NCBI GenBank assembly: GCA_016793885.1
Contig: JAEUHE010000097.1
Coordinates: forward strand, 1-58,165
Source: Verrucomicrobiales bacterium
GTDB taxonomy: Bacteria; Verrucomicrobiota; Verrucomicrobiia; Limisphaerales; UBA11320
Length of the DNA: 58,165 bases
Reading direction: 5' to 3'
The first letter of the stretch is position 1; each line of letters opens with the position of its first letter. Shown here piece by piece: positions 50,137 through 58,165 of the stretch. Under the pieces are notes generated by a model. The model saw only the letters and a list, made by a program, of their open reading frames with translations. It was not told the origin of the DNA and made no database searches. The translations under genes were made by a program, and so were the position numbers.

Positions 50137-50224
50137 GAACGTCACCATCCAGCCGACGACGAAGCATCCGCTGGAATTCGGGTCGCAGGTCAGGATGAGC
50201 CAGCCAAAGGCGGGTAGGACCACT

Positions 50225-50656
50225 ATGAAGCCAGTCACGATCCTGATCCTGGAAGATAGTGACGAACGTATCGAGGCGTTCGAGCGGAGCGTGAAGCAAC
50301 TCCAAGCCCCGTGGACGGTCAAGATCTGGCACGAGGCTCCAACCATGATCGCGGAGTACGAACCCTATCTTCCATCCACCGCCTTGATCTCACTGGATCA
50401 CGATCTCATCCCGCGAGGCAACGTGGAGATCGACCCGGGAAATGGTTTCCAAGTCGCGTGCCATCTCGCCCAGCGCCCACCGCACTGCCCGGTGATCATT
50501 CACACCAGCAACCAGGGTCGACGCCTGATGATGCACAAGGAATTCGTGCATGCCGGGTGGAGAACCGAACTCATCGTACCCGGAGCCACCGGCTGGATCG
50601 AGACCGACTGGATCCGGCGGGTGCGAAGCCTGCTGAATCACCCCCGTCGGCCCTGA
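50225..50656 (+). CDS. Receiver-like (cREC) domain protein
   Basis: A protein of 143 residues with a single receiver-like fold. Acidic residues in ILEDSDERIEAFE at 7-19, then LISLDHDLIP (Asp in the phospho-acceptor strand), VIIHTSNQGRR and a C-terminal WIRRVRSLL helix. The LDHDL form and the missing switch-Lys region fit the 'cyclic-phosphate processing receiver' group rather than an ordinary phospho-receiver. A TAGGA ribosome site is 8 bp before the ATG. No partner gene is next to it. The function is uncertain. Confidence 0.7.
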   Translation: MKPVTILILEDSDERIEAFERSVKQLQAPWTVKIWHEAPTMIAEYEPYLPSTALISLDHDLIPRGNVEIDPGNGFQVACHLAQRPPHCPVIIHTSNQGRRLMMHKEFVHAGWRTELIVPGATGWIETDWIRRVRSLLNHPRRP

Positions 50657-50803
50657 CCGACGGAGCCTCGGGTGTATGACAAATTTCAGGCATCACATGC
50701 CCTTTCACCGGTGGTCGATCTTCAGCCATAGCGTCCTTCGCCTTCGCGGTTCAAGAGTCTTGGGATTACTCCCCGGAATCCGTCCGATACCCGGAGCCGC
50801 CCG

Positions 50804-51466
50804 TCACTCCGGCTTGAGCTTGTCTTTGTCTTGCCGAAGCGTGTAGCTGAGAATCCAGTAGTACCGCAGGAACCGCACTTCGATATCCACACCCGAGCCA
50901 GCCACGGCGGATCGCAGCTCGGACTTCGTCGGGAAGTTCTTCAGCACCTCGTGCTGGCTGCCATCCTCAAGACGACGGTTTTGATAGGTGTCCCCGCTGG
51001 CATCAGTCCGCGAGATGGGGGTGCTGCTCCCTTCCACAAACAGGTTGTCGATAAATACAACCTGAGCCCCATCGTTCAACGCCGCGTGAAATCCATCCAA
51101 AAAGCGATTGAGGCGGATCCTCGGAACATGCGACCACCAGAAGACCCCTAACCCGGCGCTGCAATTCTCTGCCCGGGGAGGAAGGGCATAGGCATCCTGC
51201 CGCGCAAACTGCACCTTGGAAGCCGGCAACGATTTGGTTCGGGCAATTTCCAGAACCTCCTCATTGATGTCCGTCGCCACCACCGAGTCCGCGACCCCCG
51301 CCAGCAACTCGGTCCAGTAGCCCGTGCCACAGGCAATCTCCAGGACGCGATGTCCGGTCAATGTTTGATCCACAAACTGACGCAAGAACTGGAGGTCATC
51401 TTGACGCTCCGGCTTATGGTAGATCTGCTCGTATTCCTGCGCCCGCTTGGCGTAATAGTCGATCAT
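50804..51466 (-). CDS. Class I SAM-dependent methyltransferase
   Basis: A 220-residue enzyme. The SAM-binding motif is VLEIACGTGYWTELLA near 41-56, Asp in VVATDINEEVLEIA near 65, and VQFARQDAYALP near 85-95. The final part contains FPTKSELRSAVAGSGVDIEVRFLRYYWIL, the typical last strand pair of small-molecule methyltransferases. The target is unknown. The start at 51466 (MIDYYAKRAQEYEQIYH) is natural for this group. It is a single gene. Confidence 0.88.
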   Translation of the reverse strand: MIDYYAKRAQEYEQIYHKPERQDDLQFLRQFVDQTLTGHRVLEIACGTGYWTELLAGVADSVVATDINEEVLEIARTKSLPASKVQFARQDAYALPPRAENCSAGLGVFWWSHVPRIRLNRFLDGFHAALNDGAQVVFIDNLFVEGSSTPISRTDASGDTYQNRRLEDGSQHEVLKNFPTKSELRSAVAGSGVDIEVRFLRYYWILSYTLRQDKDKLKPE

Positions 51467-51532
51467 GTCCCCTATTCTCTCCCCAAACGGCCTCCGTTGT
51501 CAGTAGGTGTTCTTGAATTTCGGCGCGGGCCA

Positions 51533-52108
51533 TCATCCACGCCTTTGGTCCTCAAGATACTGAAGAACCTGGTGGATGTGCCGATCGGGAGGGAAAATTG
51601 GATAGAAAACGTGTTCGATTCGTCCACGCACAACGATCAGCGTCAGGCGCTTGAGCAGACGAACGCCGTGCGAGACAAAGGTAGGCAACTGCAGTGCGTC
51701 AGCGAAGGCGAACGTCTCATCGCTGAGCAGGGGAAAGGGAAGATGAAGCCGGCTGTGGACCTCGCGCTGGTATTCCGTGGATTGAGAACTCAGCCCAAAA
51801 ACCTCGGCGCCCAGTCGACGCATCTCGGCATGATGATCTCGGAAGGAGCAGGCCTGAGGCGTACATCCTCGCGCTCCTGGAATCTGGTCCCATCCCTCCG
51901 GCAGCGCCACCCCGGGTCGGCCGGTCATAGGATAGGTATAAAGGACAACCAACCCTGGGCGTTGACGAGGCTGCACCCACTCGCCGGATGTTGCGAGCAA
52001 CGACACGTCAGGAAGGTCCGTTCCCGGCAGATGACGGCAAGACCCATCATCCCGAGGAACGGGAAGATTAGCCGGCAACGAAGTGTAGGGGCCCTGATTC
52101 GAGTTCAT
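51533..52108 (-). CDS. Peroxiredoxin-like (AhpC/TSA/redoxin) protein
   Basis: A 191-residue protein with a thioredoxin-like fold. The redoxin site is GARGCTPQACSFRDH near 78-92, so a candidate peroxidatic Cys and a second nearby Cys form the CTPQAC pair. YTYPMTGRPG sits just before it, and VFGLSSQSTEYQREVHSRLHLPFPLLSDE follows. It resembles bacterioferritin-comigratory/redoxin-type peroxiredoxins, with loss of the usual TP(V/G)CT pattern. It probably reduces peroxides with an unknown electron donor. It is a single gene in the cytoplasm. Confidence 0.8.
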   Translation of the reverse strand: MNSNQGPYTSLPANLPVPRDDGSCRHLPGTDLPDVSLLATSGEWVQPRQRPGLVVLYTYPMTGRPGVALPEGWDQIPGARGCTPQACSFRDHHAEMRRLGAEVFGLSSQSTEYQREVHSRLHLPFPLLSDETFAFADALQLPTFVSHGVRLLKRLTLIVVRGRIEHVFYPIFPPDRHIHQVLQYLEDQRRG

Positions 52109-52468
52109 GACGGCAGGAGGTTTCGCCTCGCAGGGGGAAACCTCAAGCTTATCTTAACGTCGCGACCAGCGGTTTGGAGTGCTGTAGCCCTCTACAGCTT
52201 TTCACCCCCCTGGAAGGGGATCCCGGCTCCACACCCAATCCCTTCGTCAGTCCGTTCGCCGACGGGTGGAACGCCTTTCCGGGTGCTGTTAATAGGGGGC
52301 CGACAGACCGGGGGTGTCGCTGCGTTCCACGCCCCGTAGAGCCTAATCTCTTTGAACCCCGCGGGTTCTCTGCTTCGGCCTTAGGAACGCGTGCCAAGAA
52401 GTGAGGGCACCCTACCACTTGTCTAGTCCACATACGTGGAGGTAAAGACAGCGAGACTCCTTTACCCC
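52109..52468. other. Repeat-filled intergenic region
   Basis: No gene is seen. It contains a solo family A hairpin (GCTGTAG-CCCT-CTACAGC, 52181-52198), followed by the same CTTTTC-CCCCC run as at 232-247, and the right half of the family C element (52354-52448). Confidence 0.65.
52354..52448 (+). repeat. Family C, solo right half
   Basis: GAACCC-CGC-GGGTTC (52354-52368) followed by CTGCTTCGGCCTTAGGA and ending in CTTGTCTAGTCCACATACGTG and GGAGGTAAAGA matches 43387-43480. The small stem keeps its arms while the loop differs (GCA versus CGC). The left inverted arm is missing. Confidence 0.6.
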
Positions 52469-52753
52469 TCAGCGCAAAACCCCCGCCTCAATCTGCTCGA
52501 GATAGATAAACTCCGGGGCCTTGACGCCGGCCTCCGCCCGAATCTTGACCAAGCGCGGAGATTCAAAAAAACGTCGAGCGTCCTCAATGGAAGTCCAGAC
52601 CGAGAAGTGAACGATACGGTTCGGATCATTCTGATACTTCAACACTTGATACGACCGCTCACCCGCTTCCCGTCGGATCGTGGCGGCGCTATCAAACACC
52701 TTCTTCCAGGCGGGATAGTCAGCCACCTCATGAATGATCAGCACGCACTGCAT
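52469..52753 (-). CDS. Small ABM-type monooxygenase-like protein
   Basis: A protein of 94 residues with the dimeric alpha/beta-barrel (antibiotic biosynthesis monooxygenase) pattern: VLIIHEVADYPAWKKVFDSA, SYQVLKYQNDPNRIVHFSVWTS, then EDARRFFESPRLVKIRAEAGV. It lies 15 bp after gatA on the same strand and may be carried on the gatCA transcript. Such small proteins often degrade haem or quinones or act as unknown oxidoreductases. No substrate clue is present. Confidence 0.78.
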   Translation of the reverse strand: MQCVLIIHEVADYPAWKKVFDSAATIRREAGERSYQVLKYQNDPNRIVHFSVWTSIEDARRFFESPRLVKIRAEAGVKAPEFIYLEQIEAGVLR

Positions 52754-52768
52754 AACGCAGCCCTCAAC

Positions 52769-54232
52769 TCACAGTGTCGGACGCTCCCGATGCCACGGGG
52801 TGCTCTGCTCATACGCATGCGCGATCTGGAGCAGAGTCTCCTCACCAAAGGGCTTGCCTAGGAGCTGCAGGCCAATGGGAAGCTTCGGCGACTGGGTGAA
52901 GCCGCACGGCAGGCTAATGCCCGGGATGCCCGCCAGATTGCACGAGATGGTGTAGATGTCGCTCAGATACATCTGGAGCGGATCGCTGGTTTTCTCGCCA
53001 GCGCGAAACGCGGCCGTCGGTGTCGTGGGCGTCACGATGGCATCCACCTTCTCGAAGGCGTTCAAGAAGTCTTGCCGAATCAAGGTCCGAACTTTTTGCG
53101 CCCGGAGGTAGTAAGCATCGTAGTAGCCGCTGCTCAGAACATAGGTCCCCAGAATGATGCGTCGCTTGACCTCGGGACCGAACCCGCGACCGCGCGTGCG
53201 CTCATACATCGAGATAGGGTCTGGACCATCCACTCGGGCGCAATAGCGAACGCCGTCGAATCGAGCCAAATTGGCCGAAGCCTCGGCGGTCGCGATGATA
53301 TAATACACCGCCACAGCGTACTCCGTATGCGGCAGGGAAACCTCCACCACTTCGGCCCCCAAGGAGGTCAACTGCTTCACCGCAGCATCCACGGCCGCCT
53401 TCACCTCAGGATCCAATCCACCGACCAGAAACTCTTTCGCGATGCCCAGCTTGAGCCCCTTGAGATCCCGTCCCAGAGCCGCTTCGTAATTGGGCACCGC
53501 ACGCGGAATGCTCGTGGAGTCCCGACGATCATGGCCGGAAATCACACCCAGCAGCCTGGCCGCATCGCGCACGTCCTTGGTGAACGGACCGATCTGGTCG
53601 AGCGATGACGCAAAGGCCACCAGCCCGAAACGGGAGACCGATCCGTAGGTCGGCTTGAACCCGACACAACCGCAGAGCGCGGCCGGTTGACGAATGCTCC
53701 CTCCCGTGTCCGATCCAAGTGTCGCGATGACCTCATCGGCTGCAACCGCCGCCGCACTTCCGCCGGACGACCCACCCGGGATGCGGGACGTATCCCAGGG
53801 GTTGCGAGTGGTGAAGAATGCGGAGTTCTCCGTCGAGCTGCCCATGGCGAACTCGTCCATGTTGAGCCGGCCCAGGATGACCGCTCCCGCCGAGCGAAGC
53901 TTTTCGATGACCGTCGCGTCGTAAGGGGATATATAGTTGCCGAGAATCTTGGAAGCGCACGTCAGGGAATGACCTTTGACGGCAATGACGTCCTTGATCG
54001 CAATGGGAACTCCCAACAACGGGTGAGCGGCCCGACTGGCGCCCGACTGGATCAGACGGTCAGCCTCATCAGCCTGCGCTAAAGCATCGCTCGCCTCGGT
54101 TTTGAGAAAGGCTTTGACCTGAGGGTCTACCTTTGCGATCCGATCCAAGCATGCCTGGGTGGCCTGGCGGGCGGAGACCTGTCGGGAATCCAACTGCTGG
54201 CCCAACTCGGAAATCGTCAATTGATTCAACAT
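52769..54232 (-). CDS. gatA: Asp-tRNA(Asn)/Glu-tRNA(Gln) amidotransferase subunit A
   Basis: An amidase that releases ammonia from glutamine for the GatCAB tRNA-dependent pathway in the cytoplasm. It is 487 residues long. The Ser-cisSer-Lys triad is visible: Lys in [11 protein letters not shown], cis-Ser in [13 protein letters not shown], and nucleophile Ser in [12 protein letters not shown]. The start at 54232 ([14 protein letters not shown]) is chosen; the longer frame to 54325 overlaps gatC without family character. It lies 40 bp after gatC. No gatB is in the window. Confidence 0.96.
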   Translation of the reverse strand: MLNQLTISELGQQLDSRQVSARQATQACLDRIAKVDPQVKAFLKTEASDALAQADEADRLIQSGASRAAHPLLGVPIAIKDVIAVKGHSLTCASKILGNYISPYDATVIEKLRSAGAVILGRLNMDEFAMGSSTENSAFFTTRNPWDTSRIPGGSSGGSAAAVAADEVIATLGSDTGGSIRQPAALCGCVGFKPTYGSVSRFGLVAFASSLDQIGPFTKDVRDAARLLGVISGHDRRDSTSIPRAVPNYEAALGRDLKGLKLGIAKEFLVGGLDPEVKAAVDAAVKQLTSLGAEVVEVSLPHTEYAVAVYYIIATAEASANLARFDGVRYCARVDGPDPISMYERTRGRGFGPEVKRRIILGTYVLSSGYYDAYYLRAQKVRTLIRQDFLNAFEKVDAIVTPTTPTAAFRAGEKTSDPLQMYLSDIYTISCNLAGIPGISLPCGFTQSPKLPIGLQLLGKPFGEETLLQIAHAYEQSTPWHRERPTL

Positions 54233-54272
54233 AGCAGGAACGGGAGAAAAGAGATGACGGGATGAGCGGCGG

Positions 54273-54560
54273 TCACTCCACGATTTTGGGAACGACAAAC
54301 AATCCAGCGCCACTCGCGGGCGCATTCTGCAGCGCCTCAGCGTTCGACAAGGATCCAGTCACCACATCCGGGCGGGTAACATTCACGAGAGGAACGGCAT
54401 GCGACGTTGCTTCCACGCCCTCGACATTCACCTCTTTGAGCTTCTCGATGTAGCCCAGGATATTCCCGAGTTGAGCTCCGAGAGTAGCCTCTTCTTCAGG
54501 ACTGAGCTCCAGTCGCGCCAACCGCGCCACGTATTTGATATCAAAATCTCCGCCAGACAT
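54273..54560 (-). CDS. gatC: Asp-tRNA(Asn)/Glu-tRNA(Gln) amidotransferase subunit C
   Basis: A 95-residue protein that wraps around GatA and stabilises the GatCAB complex. Pattern: [42 protein letters not shown], then RPDVV and a C-terminal [10 protein letters not shown]. All are usual for GatC, and it lies directly upstream of gatA on the same strand. The presence of gatCA implies that Gln- and/or Asn-tRNA is made by amidation of mischarged tRNA in this organism. Confidence 0.95.
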   Translation of the reverse strand: MSGGDFDIKYVARLARLELSPEEEATLGAQLGNILGYIEKLKEVNVEGVEATSHAVPLVNVTRPDVVTGSLSNAEALQNAPASGAGLFVVPKIVE

Positions 54561-54674
54561 GGGGGTGAGCTTAGGTGAGCCCAGAAAGAGATCAAAGCGG
54601 AAACTGGCCTGACTTTCTCGGTGACAGCGGCCACGGAAGCACTACCTTCGAAGTAACAAATCACCATCTCGTCT

Positions 54675-56162
54675 ATGACCACGATCCATCCTACCCTCAC
54701 CTCGTTCCTCGCTGAAAAACCACTGAAAATGTTTATCGGTGGACGCTGGGTCGCCGCCCTTGGCGGAGGCACCTTCGAAACTCGTGACCCGGGTGACAAC
54801 CGAGTTCTGGCGACGGTTGCAGCCGGACAGGCAGCCGATGTTGATCAAGCGGTCCAAGCCGCCCAACAGGCGTTTCGTAAGAGCGGTTGGGCCACCATGC
54901 CAGCCAACGAACGCGCCGTGCTCCTTCACCGTCTAGCGGATCTGGTGGATAAGAATCGGGAGATTCTGGCTCAGCTGGAGTCACTGGATGTGGGCAAGCC
55001 ACTCACTGCGGCCATGGCGGGAGATGTTCCGAATGTCTCCGCCACCCTCCGATACTTCGCCGATCTCTCCGTGCACGCCCGACGCCGAGAGCCCATCGCT
55101 GTCTCCGGATTCGAAGCGCGTTCCGTCCGCGTTCCCTACGGCGTGTGCGGGTTCATCTTCCCCTGGAACTTTCCGCTCTTGCTGGTGGGATGGGGAATCT
55201 CTCCCGCCCTGGCGGCTGGCAATACGGTGGTGATCAAGCCCGCCGAAGATACGCCTCTGTCCACCCTCTACTTTGGGAGATTGGTAGAGGAGGCCGGCAT
55301 TCCAGCCGGGGTGGTCAACATCATCACTGGACTGGGTGAAACGGCGGGCGCAGCGCTCTCGCGTCACCCCAGCATCAAACGCATGTCGTTCACCGGGTCA
55401 CCGGAAGTAGGACGCCTGATCGGAGAAGCCTGCGGACGCAATCTGACCCCGGTGAAGTTGGAACTCGGCGGCAAAGGTGCCGCAGTGGTGTTTGATGATG
55501 TCGATATCGACGCCACGGCCAAATCGCTCGCCGGCGCCATTACCGCCAACACCGGCCAAGTCTGCTGCACCGCCACCCGCTGGATTGTTCAGGAGAAGAT
55601 TTTGGATCGATTGGTAGCACGAGCCGCCGAGGCGCTCAGCGCCGTGCGCATCGGCCATGAATTCGACGCAACCACCCAAATGGGTCCGGTGGTCAGCGAG
55701 AAACAGCGACAACGCGTACTCGGCTACCTGGATCGCGGCCAGAAGGAAGGGGCGAAGCTGCTCCTAGCCGGCGGAATCGCCACGGTTCCCGGCCATGAAG
55801 GCGGGTTCTATGTCAAACCCGCCTTGCTCACAGGGTCACCTGACAACATCGCCTGCCGTGAAGAAATCTTCGGCCCAGTGGCATACGTGATGCCGTTTCG
55901 GGATGAGGACCAGGCGGTGGAACTCGTCAACCGTTCCACGTACGGGTTAGCCAACAGCGTGTGGACCGCGAACTTGGATCGGGCGAACCGAGTGGCCGAG
56001 GCGATGGTGGCCGGCAACAGTTGGATCAATGCGCACAATCTGTTTCCTCACGGCGTGCCCTACGGCGGATGCAATCTCAGCGGCATGGGCGGAGGCGTGA
56101 ACAGCCCGGAGACTTTCTATGACTATCTCCGCCCCCAGTCCGTCCTCCGGCCTTTAGGTTAA
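54675..56162 (+). CDS. NAD(P)-dependent aldehyde dehydrogenase
   Basis: A 495-residue aldehyde dehydrogenase. The catalytic Glu is in LELGGKG near 265 and the catalytic Cys in NTGQVCCTATR near 299. FIFPWNFPLLL and the nucleotide loop SFTGSPEVGR are intact, and EEIFGPV follows. The pattern is of the betaine-aldehyde/phenylacetaldehyde dehydrogenase group, with no diagnostic for a single substrate. It is divergent from gatC. The stop is followed 7 bp later by repeat family D. Confidence 0.92.
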   Translation: MTTIHPTLTSFLAEKPLKMFIGGRWVAALGGGTFETRDPGDNRVLATVAAGQAADVDQAVQAAQQAFRKSGWATMPANERAVLLHRLADLVDKNREILAQLESLDVGKPLTAAMAGDVPNVSATLRYFADLSVHARRREPIAVSGFEARSVRVPYGVCGFIFPWNFPLLLVGWGISPALAAGNTVVIKPAEDTPLSTLYFGRLVEEAGIPAGVVNIITGLGETAGAALSRHPSIKRMSFTGSPEVGRLIGEACGRNLTPVKLELGGKGAAVVFDDVDIDATAKSLAGAITANTGQVCCTATRWIVQEKILDRLVARAAEALSAVRIGHEFDATTQMGPVVSEKQRQRVLGYLDRGQKEGAKLLLAGGIATVPGHEGGFYVKPALLTGSPDNIACREEIFGPVAYVMPFRDEDQAVELVNRSTYGLANSVWTANLDRANRVAEAMVAGNSWINAHNLFPHGVPYGGCNLSGMGGGVNSPETFYDYLRPQSVLRPLG

Positions 56163-56169
56163 ATCTGTA

Positions 56170-56220
56170 GGCGACGGTCGTCCCGCGCTAGCCTCGGCGA
56201 CGGCGGAACGTCACGAATCC
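56170..56220 (+). repeat. Repeat family D, copy 2
   Basis: GGCGAC, GTCCCGC, TAGCCTCGGCGACGGCGGAA, CGTCACGAATCC matches 39101-39151 with about ten changes. It lies just after the aldehyde dehydrogenase stop codon. Confidence 0.55.
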
Positions 56221-56457
56221 TGGAGGCCAACAGGGAAGCGACCGACAGCCGGATGGCACCGGCTATCGGTGACTCGCCAACGCGGCGGCCTGAAGTTCGC
56301 CGCTAGCAGCCTGTCAGACTTGTCCCCACCGGACGCAAGTCCGGCTGTGGAGTCCTTTTGTGCTGAGCTATCCCTTGGGAATCGTCGAGCCAGGCTACTA
56401 GATATTTTTCCTGCGGAAAAGAGCCTAACAGCTGATGGTTTCCTTGAAGCTAGAGCG

Positions 56458-56611
56458 GGGAAAGTGGAGCCGGTGTTTGGCATCATCAAGATTGTGTTGG
56501 GGTTTCGGAGGTTCATGCTGCGTGAGTTAGGGAAAGTGGAGCTGGAGTGGACCCTTGGTAAGCCCGGCCTACAACCTCAAGAGACTGGACCGGATGGTGG
56601 GGGCGGTCTGA
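56458..56611 (+). pseudogene. Remnant of an IS1182-type transposase (C-terminal end)
   Basis: A short frame reads GKVEPVFGIIKIVLGFRRFM, then LRELGKVELEWTL, the well-known end of DDE transposases of the IS1182/IS5-like type. The expected continuation AYNLKRLDRMVGAV followed by TGA appears, but shifted to another frame after TGGACCCTT (about 56555). Nothing of the catalytic domain remains upstream. This is an old, truncated and frameshifted copy. No terminal inverted repeats are visible. Confidence 0.75.
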
Positions 56612-56705
56612 GAAGCAAGCGGAGCGGGATGAATTGAGGCAACACAAACCGATTCTGAGCAGTCAAACTGAATTTCCAAAAAATCCGGCAGCCGGATTTT
56701 GAATT

Positions 56706-56750
56706 CTAGCAGCGAACACCCCGACTCGGAGTCGGGGTGTTCGCTGCTAG
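56706..56750. repeat. 45-bp palindrome providing a methyltransferase stop codon
   Basis: CTAGCAGCGAACACCCCGAC and its reverse complement face each other around CTC-G-GAG; 22 bp pair perfectly about one central base. The stop codon of the neighbouring minus-strand gene (TAG at 56708-56706) is the outermost codon of the palindrome. The GACTC/GAGTC core is shared with 43205-43267. Confidence 0.85.
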
Positions 56751-57929
56751 GAGGGAATCGAGCGGATGATGCACGAGCCCGAAGAAACGCTTGAGCTCTT
56801 GAATTTGATTCCTGGCCACTGCCGAGCCAGATCGTTCTTCGAGAGCGGATCGCGTCGCGCTGATCATCAAGTTCTTTGGCGTATGACCCGCTTCTACAAA
56901 CTCGAACACCTGAGTGCGATACCCCGCCGCCTCGAGATAGAGCGCGCGCAATCCATCGGTTAGCCACTCCGCCATCCGCTCTTTGAGAATCCCATGGGAC
57001 ATGAGAGGGGCAAGCACGGCTGGATCCTGGAGCTGCGGACGCAATTCCTGATGGCAACACGGAGAGAGTAGGATGAGCTGAGCTCGGGCCGCGACTCCTT
57101 TGAGAATAGCCTCATCCGTCGCACGATTGCAGGCATGCAAAGCGATCAGGATGTCCCAGGTCTCAACTGCGCAATCCTGAATCGTTCCACAACGAAACTC
57201 CAGTCCCGAAGCCCCGATCTGCGTGGCAACCTCATTCCCCGATTTCACCAACTCCTCGCGGGCCTCGATCCCAACGACCGTGGCGGGACGTTCGGCGATG
57301 CGATGAAACCAATGCCACACCGCAAAAGTGAGATATCCTTTGCCAGACCCCATATCAACGATGCGGAGCGGAGTCTCTGGCTTCCCCACGATCCCCGAGA
57401 TCAGCGGATTCAACACTTCCAGATACCGGTGAATTTGGCGATGTTTGTCGGCACGCGAGGCCTTGATACGCCCCTCGCGATCCACCACATCCAACGCTTG
57501 TAGCCAGTCCTTGGCTCGCGCGTCCAAAAGGGATCGCTTTGCGTGGTCATGGCTCCGAGAAGGAGCGGCGGATTGAGACGGCTTGTGACGAATGAGTTGA
57601 CCCGAACCCTCAGCGGTGGCCGTTCCCGTCCACTGCCAATCTGCTTCGGTGGTGCAAACCAATGCGTTCCGGTATTCGGACATCAGGCTCTGCCGAAGCA
57701 GCGACAAGCCATCAGCAGGAGGATAGTTCTTCACCTCGTCCTGACGCTGCCGGCGAGAGGTGATAGCCAGCAGGCATTGCCCCCGCAAATCCACGGATCG
57801 GACGAGGAGCTTCTCCACAGAGGTGGCAGAGGTCTTAGTAGGGCCAGAGACGACGGCGCGGACGAATGTGCCGGCATCGAGAGCAGCTTTCCAGCGCGAG
57901 AAAAGTTCATCCAAAGGGGCTTCAGTCAT
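56706..57929 (-). CDS. METTL25/RRNAD1-like SAM-dependent methyltransferase
   Basis: A 407-residue protein. The SAM fold is in the middle: IVDMGSGKGYLTFAVWHWF near 197, VVGIEAREELVKSG, RCGTIQD and ILIALHACNRATDEAI, then LLSPCCHQELRPQL. Such SPCCHQ and AL(H)ACN motifs are typical of the METTL25/RRNAD1 family, whose known members act on ribosomal protein or RNA. The N-terminal 150 residues are family-specific and unknown. The last 12 residues (NTPTPSRGVRC) are encoded by the 45-bp palindrome and are probably not original. Confidence 0.82.
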   Translation of the reverse strand: MTEAPLDELFSRWKAALDAGTFVRAVVSGPTKTSATSVEKLLVRSVDLRGQCLLAITSRRQRQDEVKNYPPADGLSLLRQSLMSEYRNALVCTTEADWQWTGTATAEGSGQLIRHKPSQSAAPSRSHDHAKRSLLDARAKDWLQALDVVDREGRIKASRADKHRQIHRYLEVLNPLISGIVGKPETPLRIVDMGSGKGYLTFAVWHWFHRIAERPATVVGIEAREELVKSGNEVATQIGASGLEFRCGTIQDCAVETWDILIALHACNRATDEAILKGVAARAQLILLSPCCHQELRPQLQDPAVLAPLMSHGILKERMAEWLTDGLRALYLEAAGYRTQVFEFVEAGHTPKNLMISATRSALEERSGSAVARNQIQELKRFFGLVHHPLDSLLAANTPTPSRGVRC

Positions 57930-58070
57930 AAGTGACGCGAATCGCGAATCGGACCCCTCCAGTTGACCCCATCTCTCCGGGCCGAAGCAATAGGAATGGA
58001 CGAGAACAGGGCTCGAGGGGCGTGATTTAACCCGAACTCCGAAGTAGAGGATAAAATCGCTAGATGGTGC

Positions 58071-58103
58071 ATCCCCCGATAGCGAGTAAAGCGTCGGGGG
58101 GAT
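58071..58103. repeat. Hairpin near window end
   Basis: ATCCCCCGA (58071-58079) faces TCGGGGGGAT (58094-58103) with a 14-base loop. No T-run follows. The 57930-58165 stretch shows no convincing gene; the open minus frame at 57926-58132 lacks any family pattern. Confidence 0.45.
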
Positions 58104-58165
58104 CCAACTTCGGCGAGGTAGGCTTTTGCCATCGCAAAGCTGATTCCACTAGTGGCTTGTGCTTC

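Noticed and set aside
57926..58132. Open minus frame of 68 codons at the window end
   Set aside because: No ribosome site or family pattern; it crosses a hairpin and overlaps the start of the METTL25-like gene.
1..58165. CRISPR arrays, rRNA, riboswitches, prophage
   Set aside because: No regularly spaced identical repeats, no cas genes, no conserved riboswitch core or rRNA segments, no phage structural genes were seen.

Overview
The window reads as chromosomal DNA of a GC-rich Gram-negative bacterium, most likely a Verrucomicrobiota member of the Pedosphaera/Limisphaerales type. This placement is inference from gene content: a BBP2-type porin, a long divergent membrane pyrophosphatase, DUF1559-like pseudopilins, large secreted proteins with thrombospondin-3 tails, FecR and Tat-exported sugar isomerase-like proteins, and many short hairpin repeats between genes. 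No marker such as 16S rRNA is present. Genes are densely packed on both strands. There is no prophage, no CRISPR array and no intact insertion sequence.

Layout. 0-11 kb: di-haem peroxidase, outer-membrane porin with a strong terminator, a TPR / SPFH-HTH / zinc-ribbon membrane module, a lipoprotein, an ABC-F ATPase, a flippase-like membrane protein, a Tat-exported TIM-barrel protein and a HAD phosphatase. 11-16 kb: a tightly overlapping four-gene minus-strand operon (PlsC-like acyltransferase, GNAT/N-acyl-amino-acid-synthase-like acyltransferase, NatA-like ATPase, NatB permease fused to a CPBP protease), the best candidate here for an undescribed lipid or lipopeptide pathway. 16-24.7 kb: pseudopilin, a secreted metallophosphatase and a matrixin protease with matching C-terminal modules, and a histidine kinase / response regulator pair. 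24.8-27.3 kb: membrane pyrophosphatase. 27.9-34 kb: late flagellar cluster (fliC, fliD, an unknown exported protein, FlgM-like, fliS, FlgN-like, REC-HD-GYP) with a good sigma-28 promoter before fliD.

34-47 kb: pyrD, DUF2851, a sialidase-like protein, a TPR protein, a Nudix hydrolase, a DUF4143 ATPase preceded by an operator-like repeat array, tRNA-Arg(UCU) directly upstream of tcdA, a zinc-type dehydrogenase, and the housekeeping operon coaD-yceD-rpmF-plsX-fabH. 47-58 kb: FecR protein, Gfo/Idh/MocA oxidoreductase, purC, a receiver-like protein, a methyltransferase, a peroxiredoxin, gatC-gatA with a small ABM protein, an aldehyde dehydrogenase, a transposase remnant and a METTL25-like methyltransferase.

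Intergenic DNA carries at least five short repeat families (called A-E here): a three-hairpin element (A), a GC-rich element (B), a roughly 200-bp element with terminal inverted repeats (C), a short post-stop-codon repeat (D) and an ATCCGTGG repeat (E). In addition, large palindromes around a GACTC-N-GAGTC core supply the last codons and stop of two unrelated genes.
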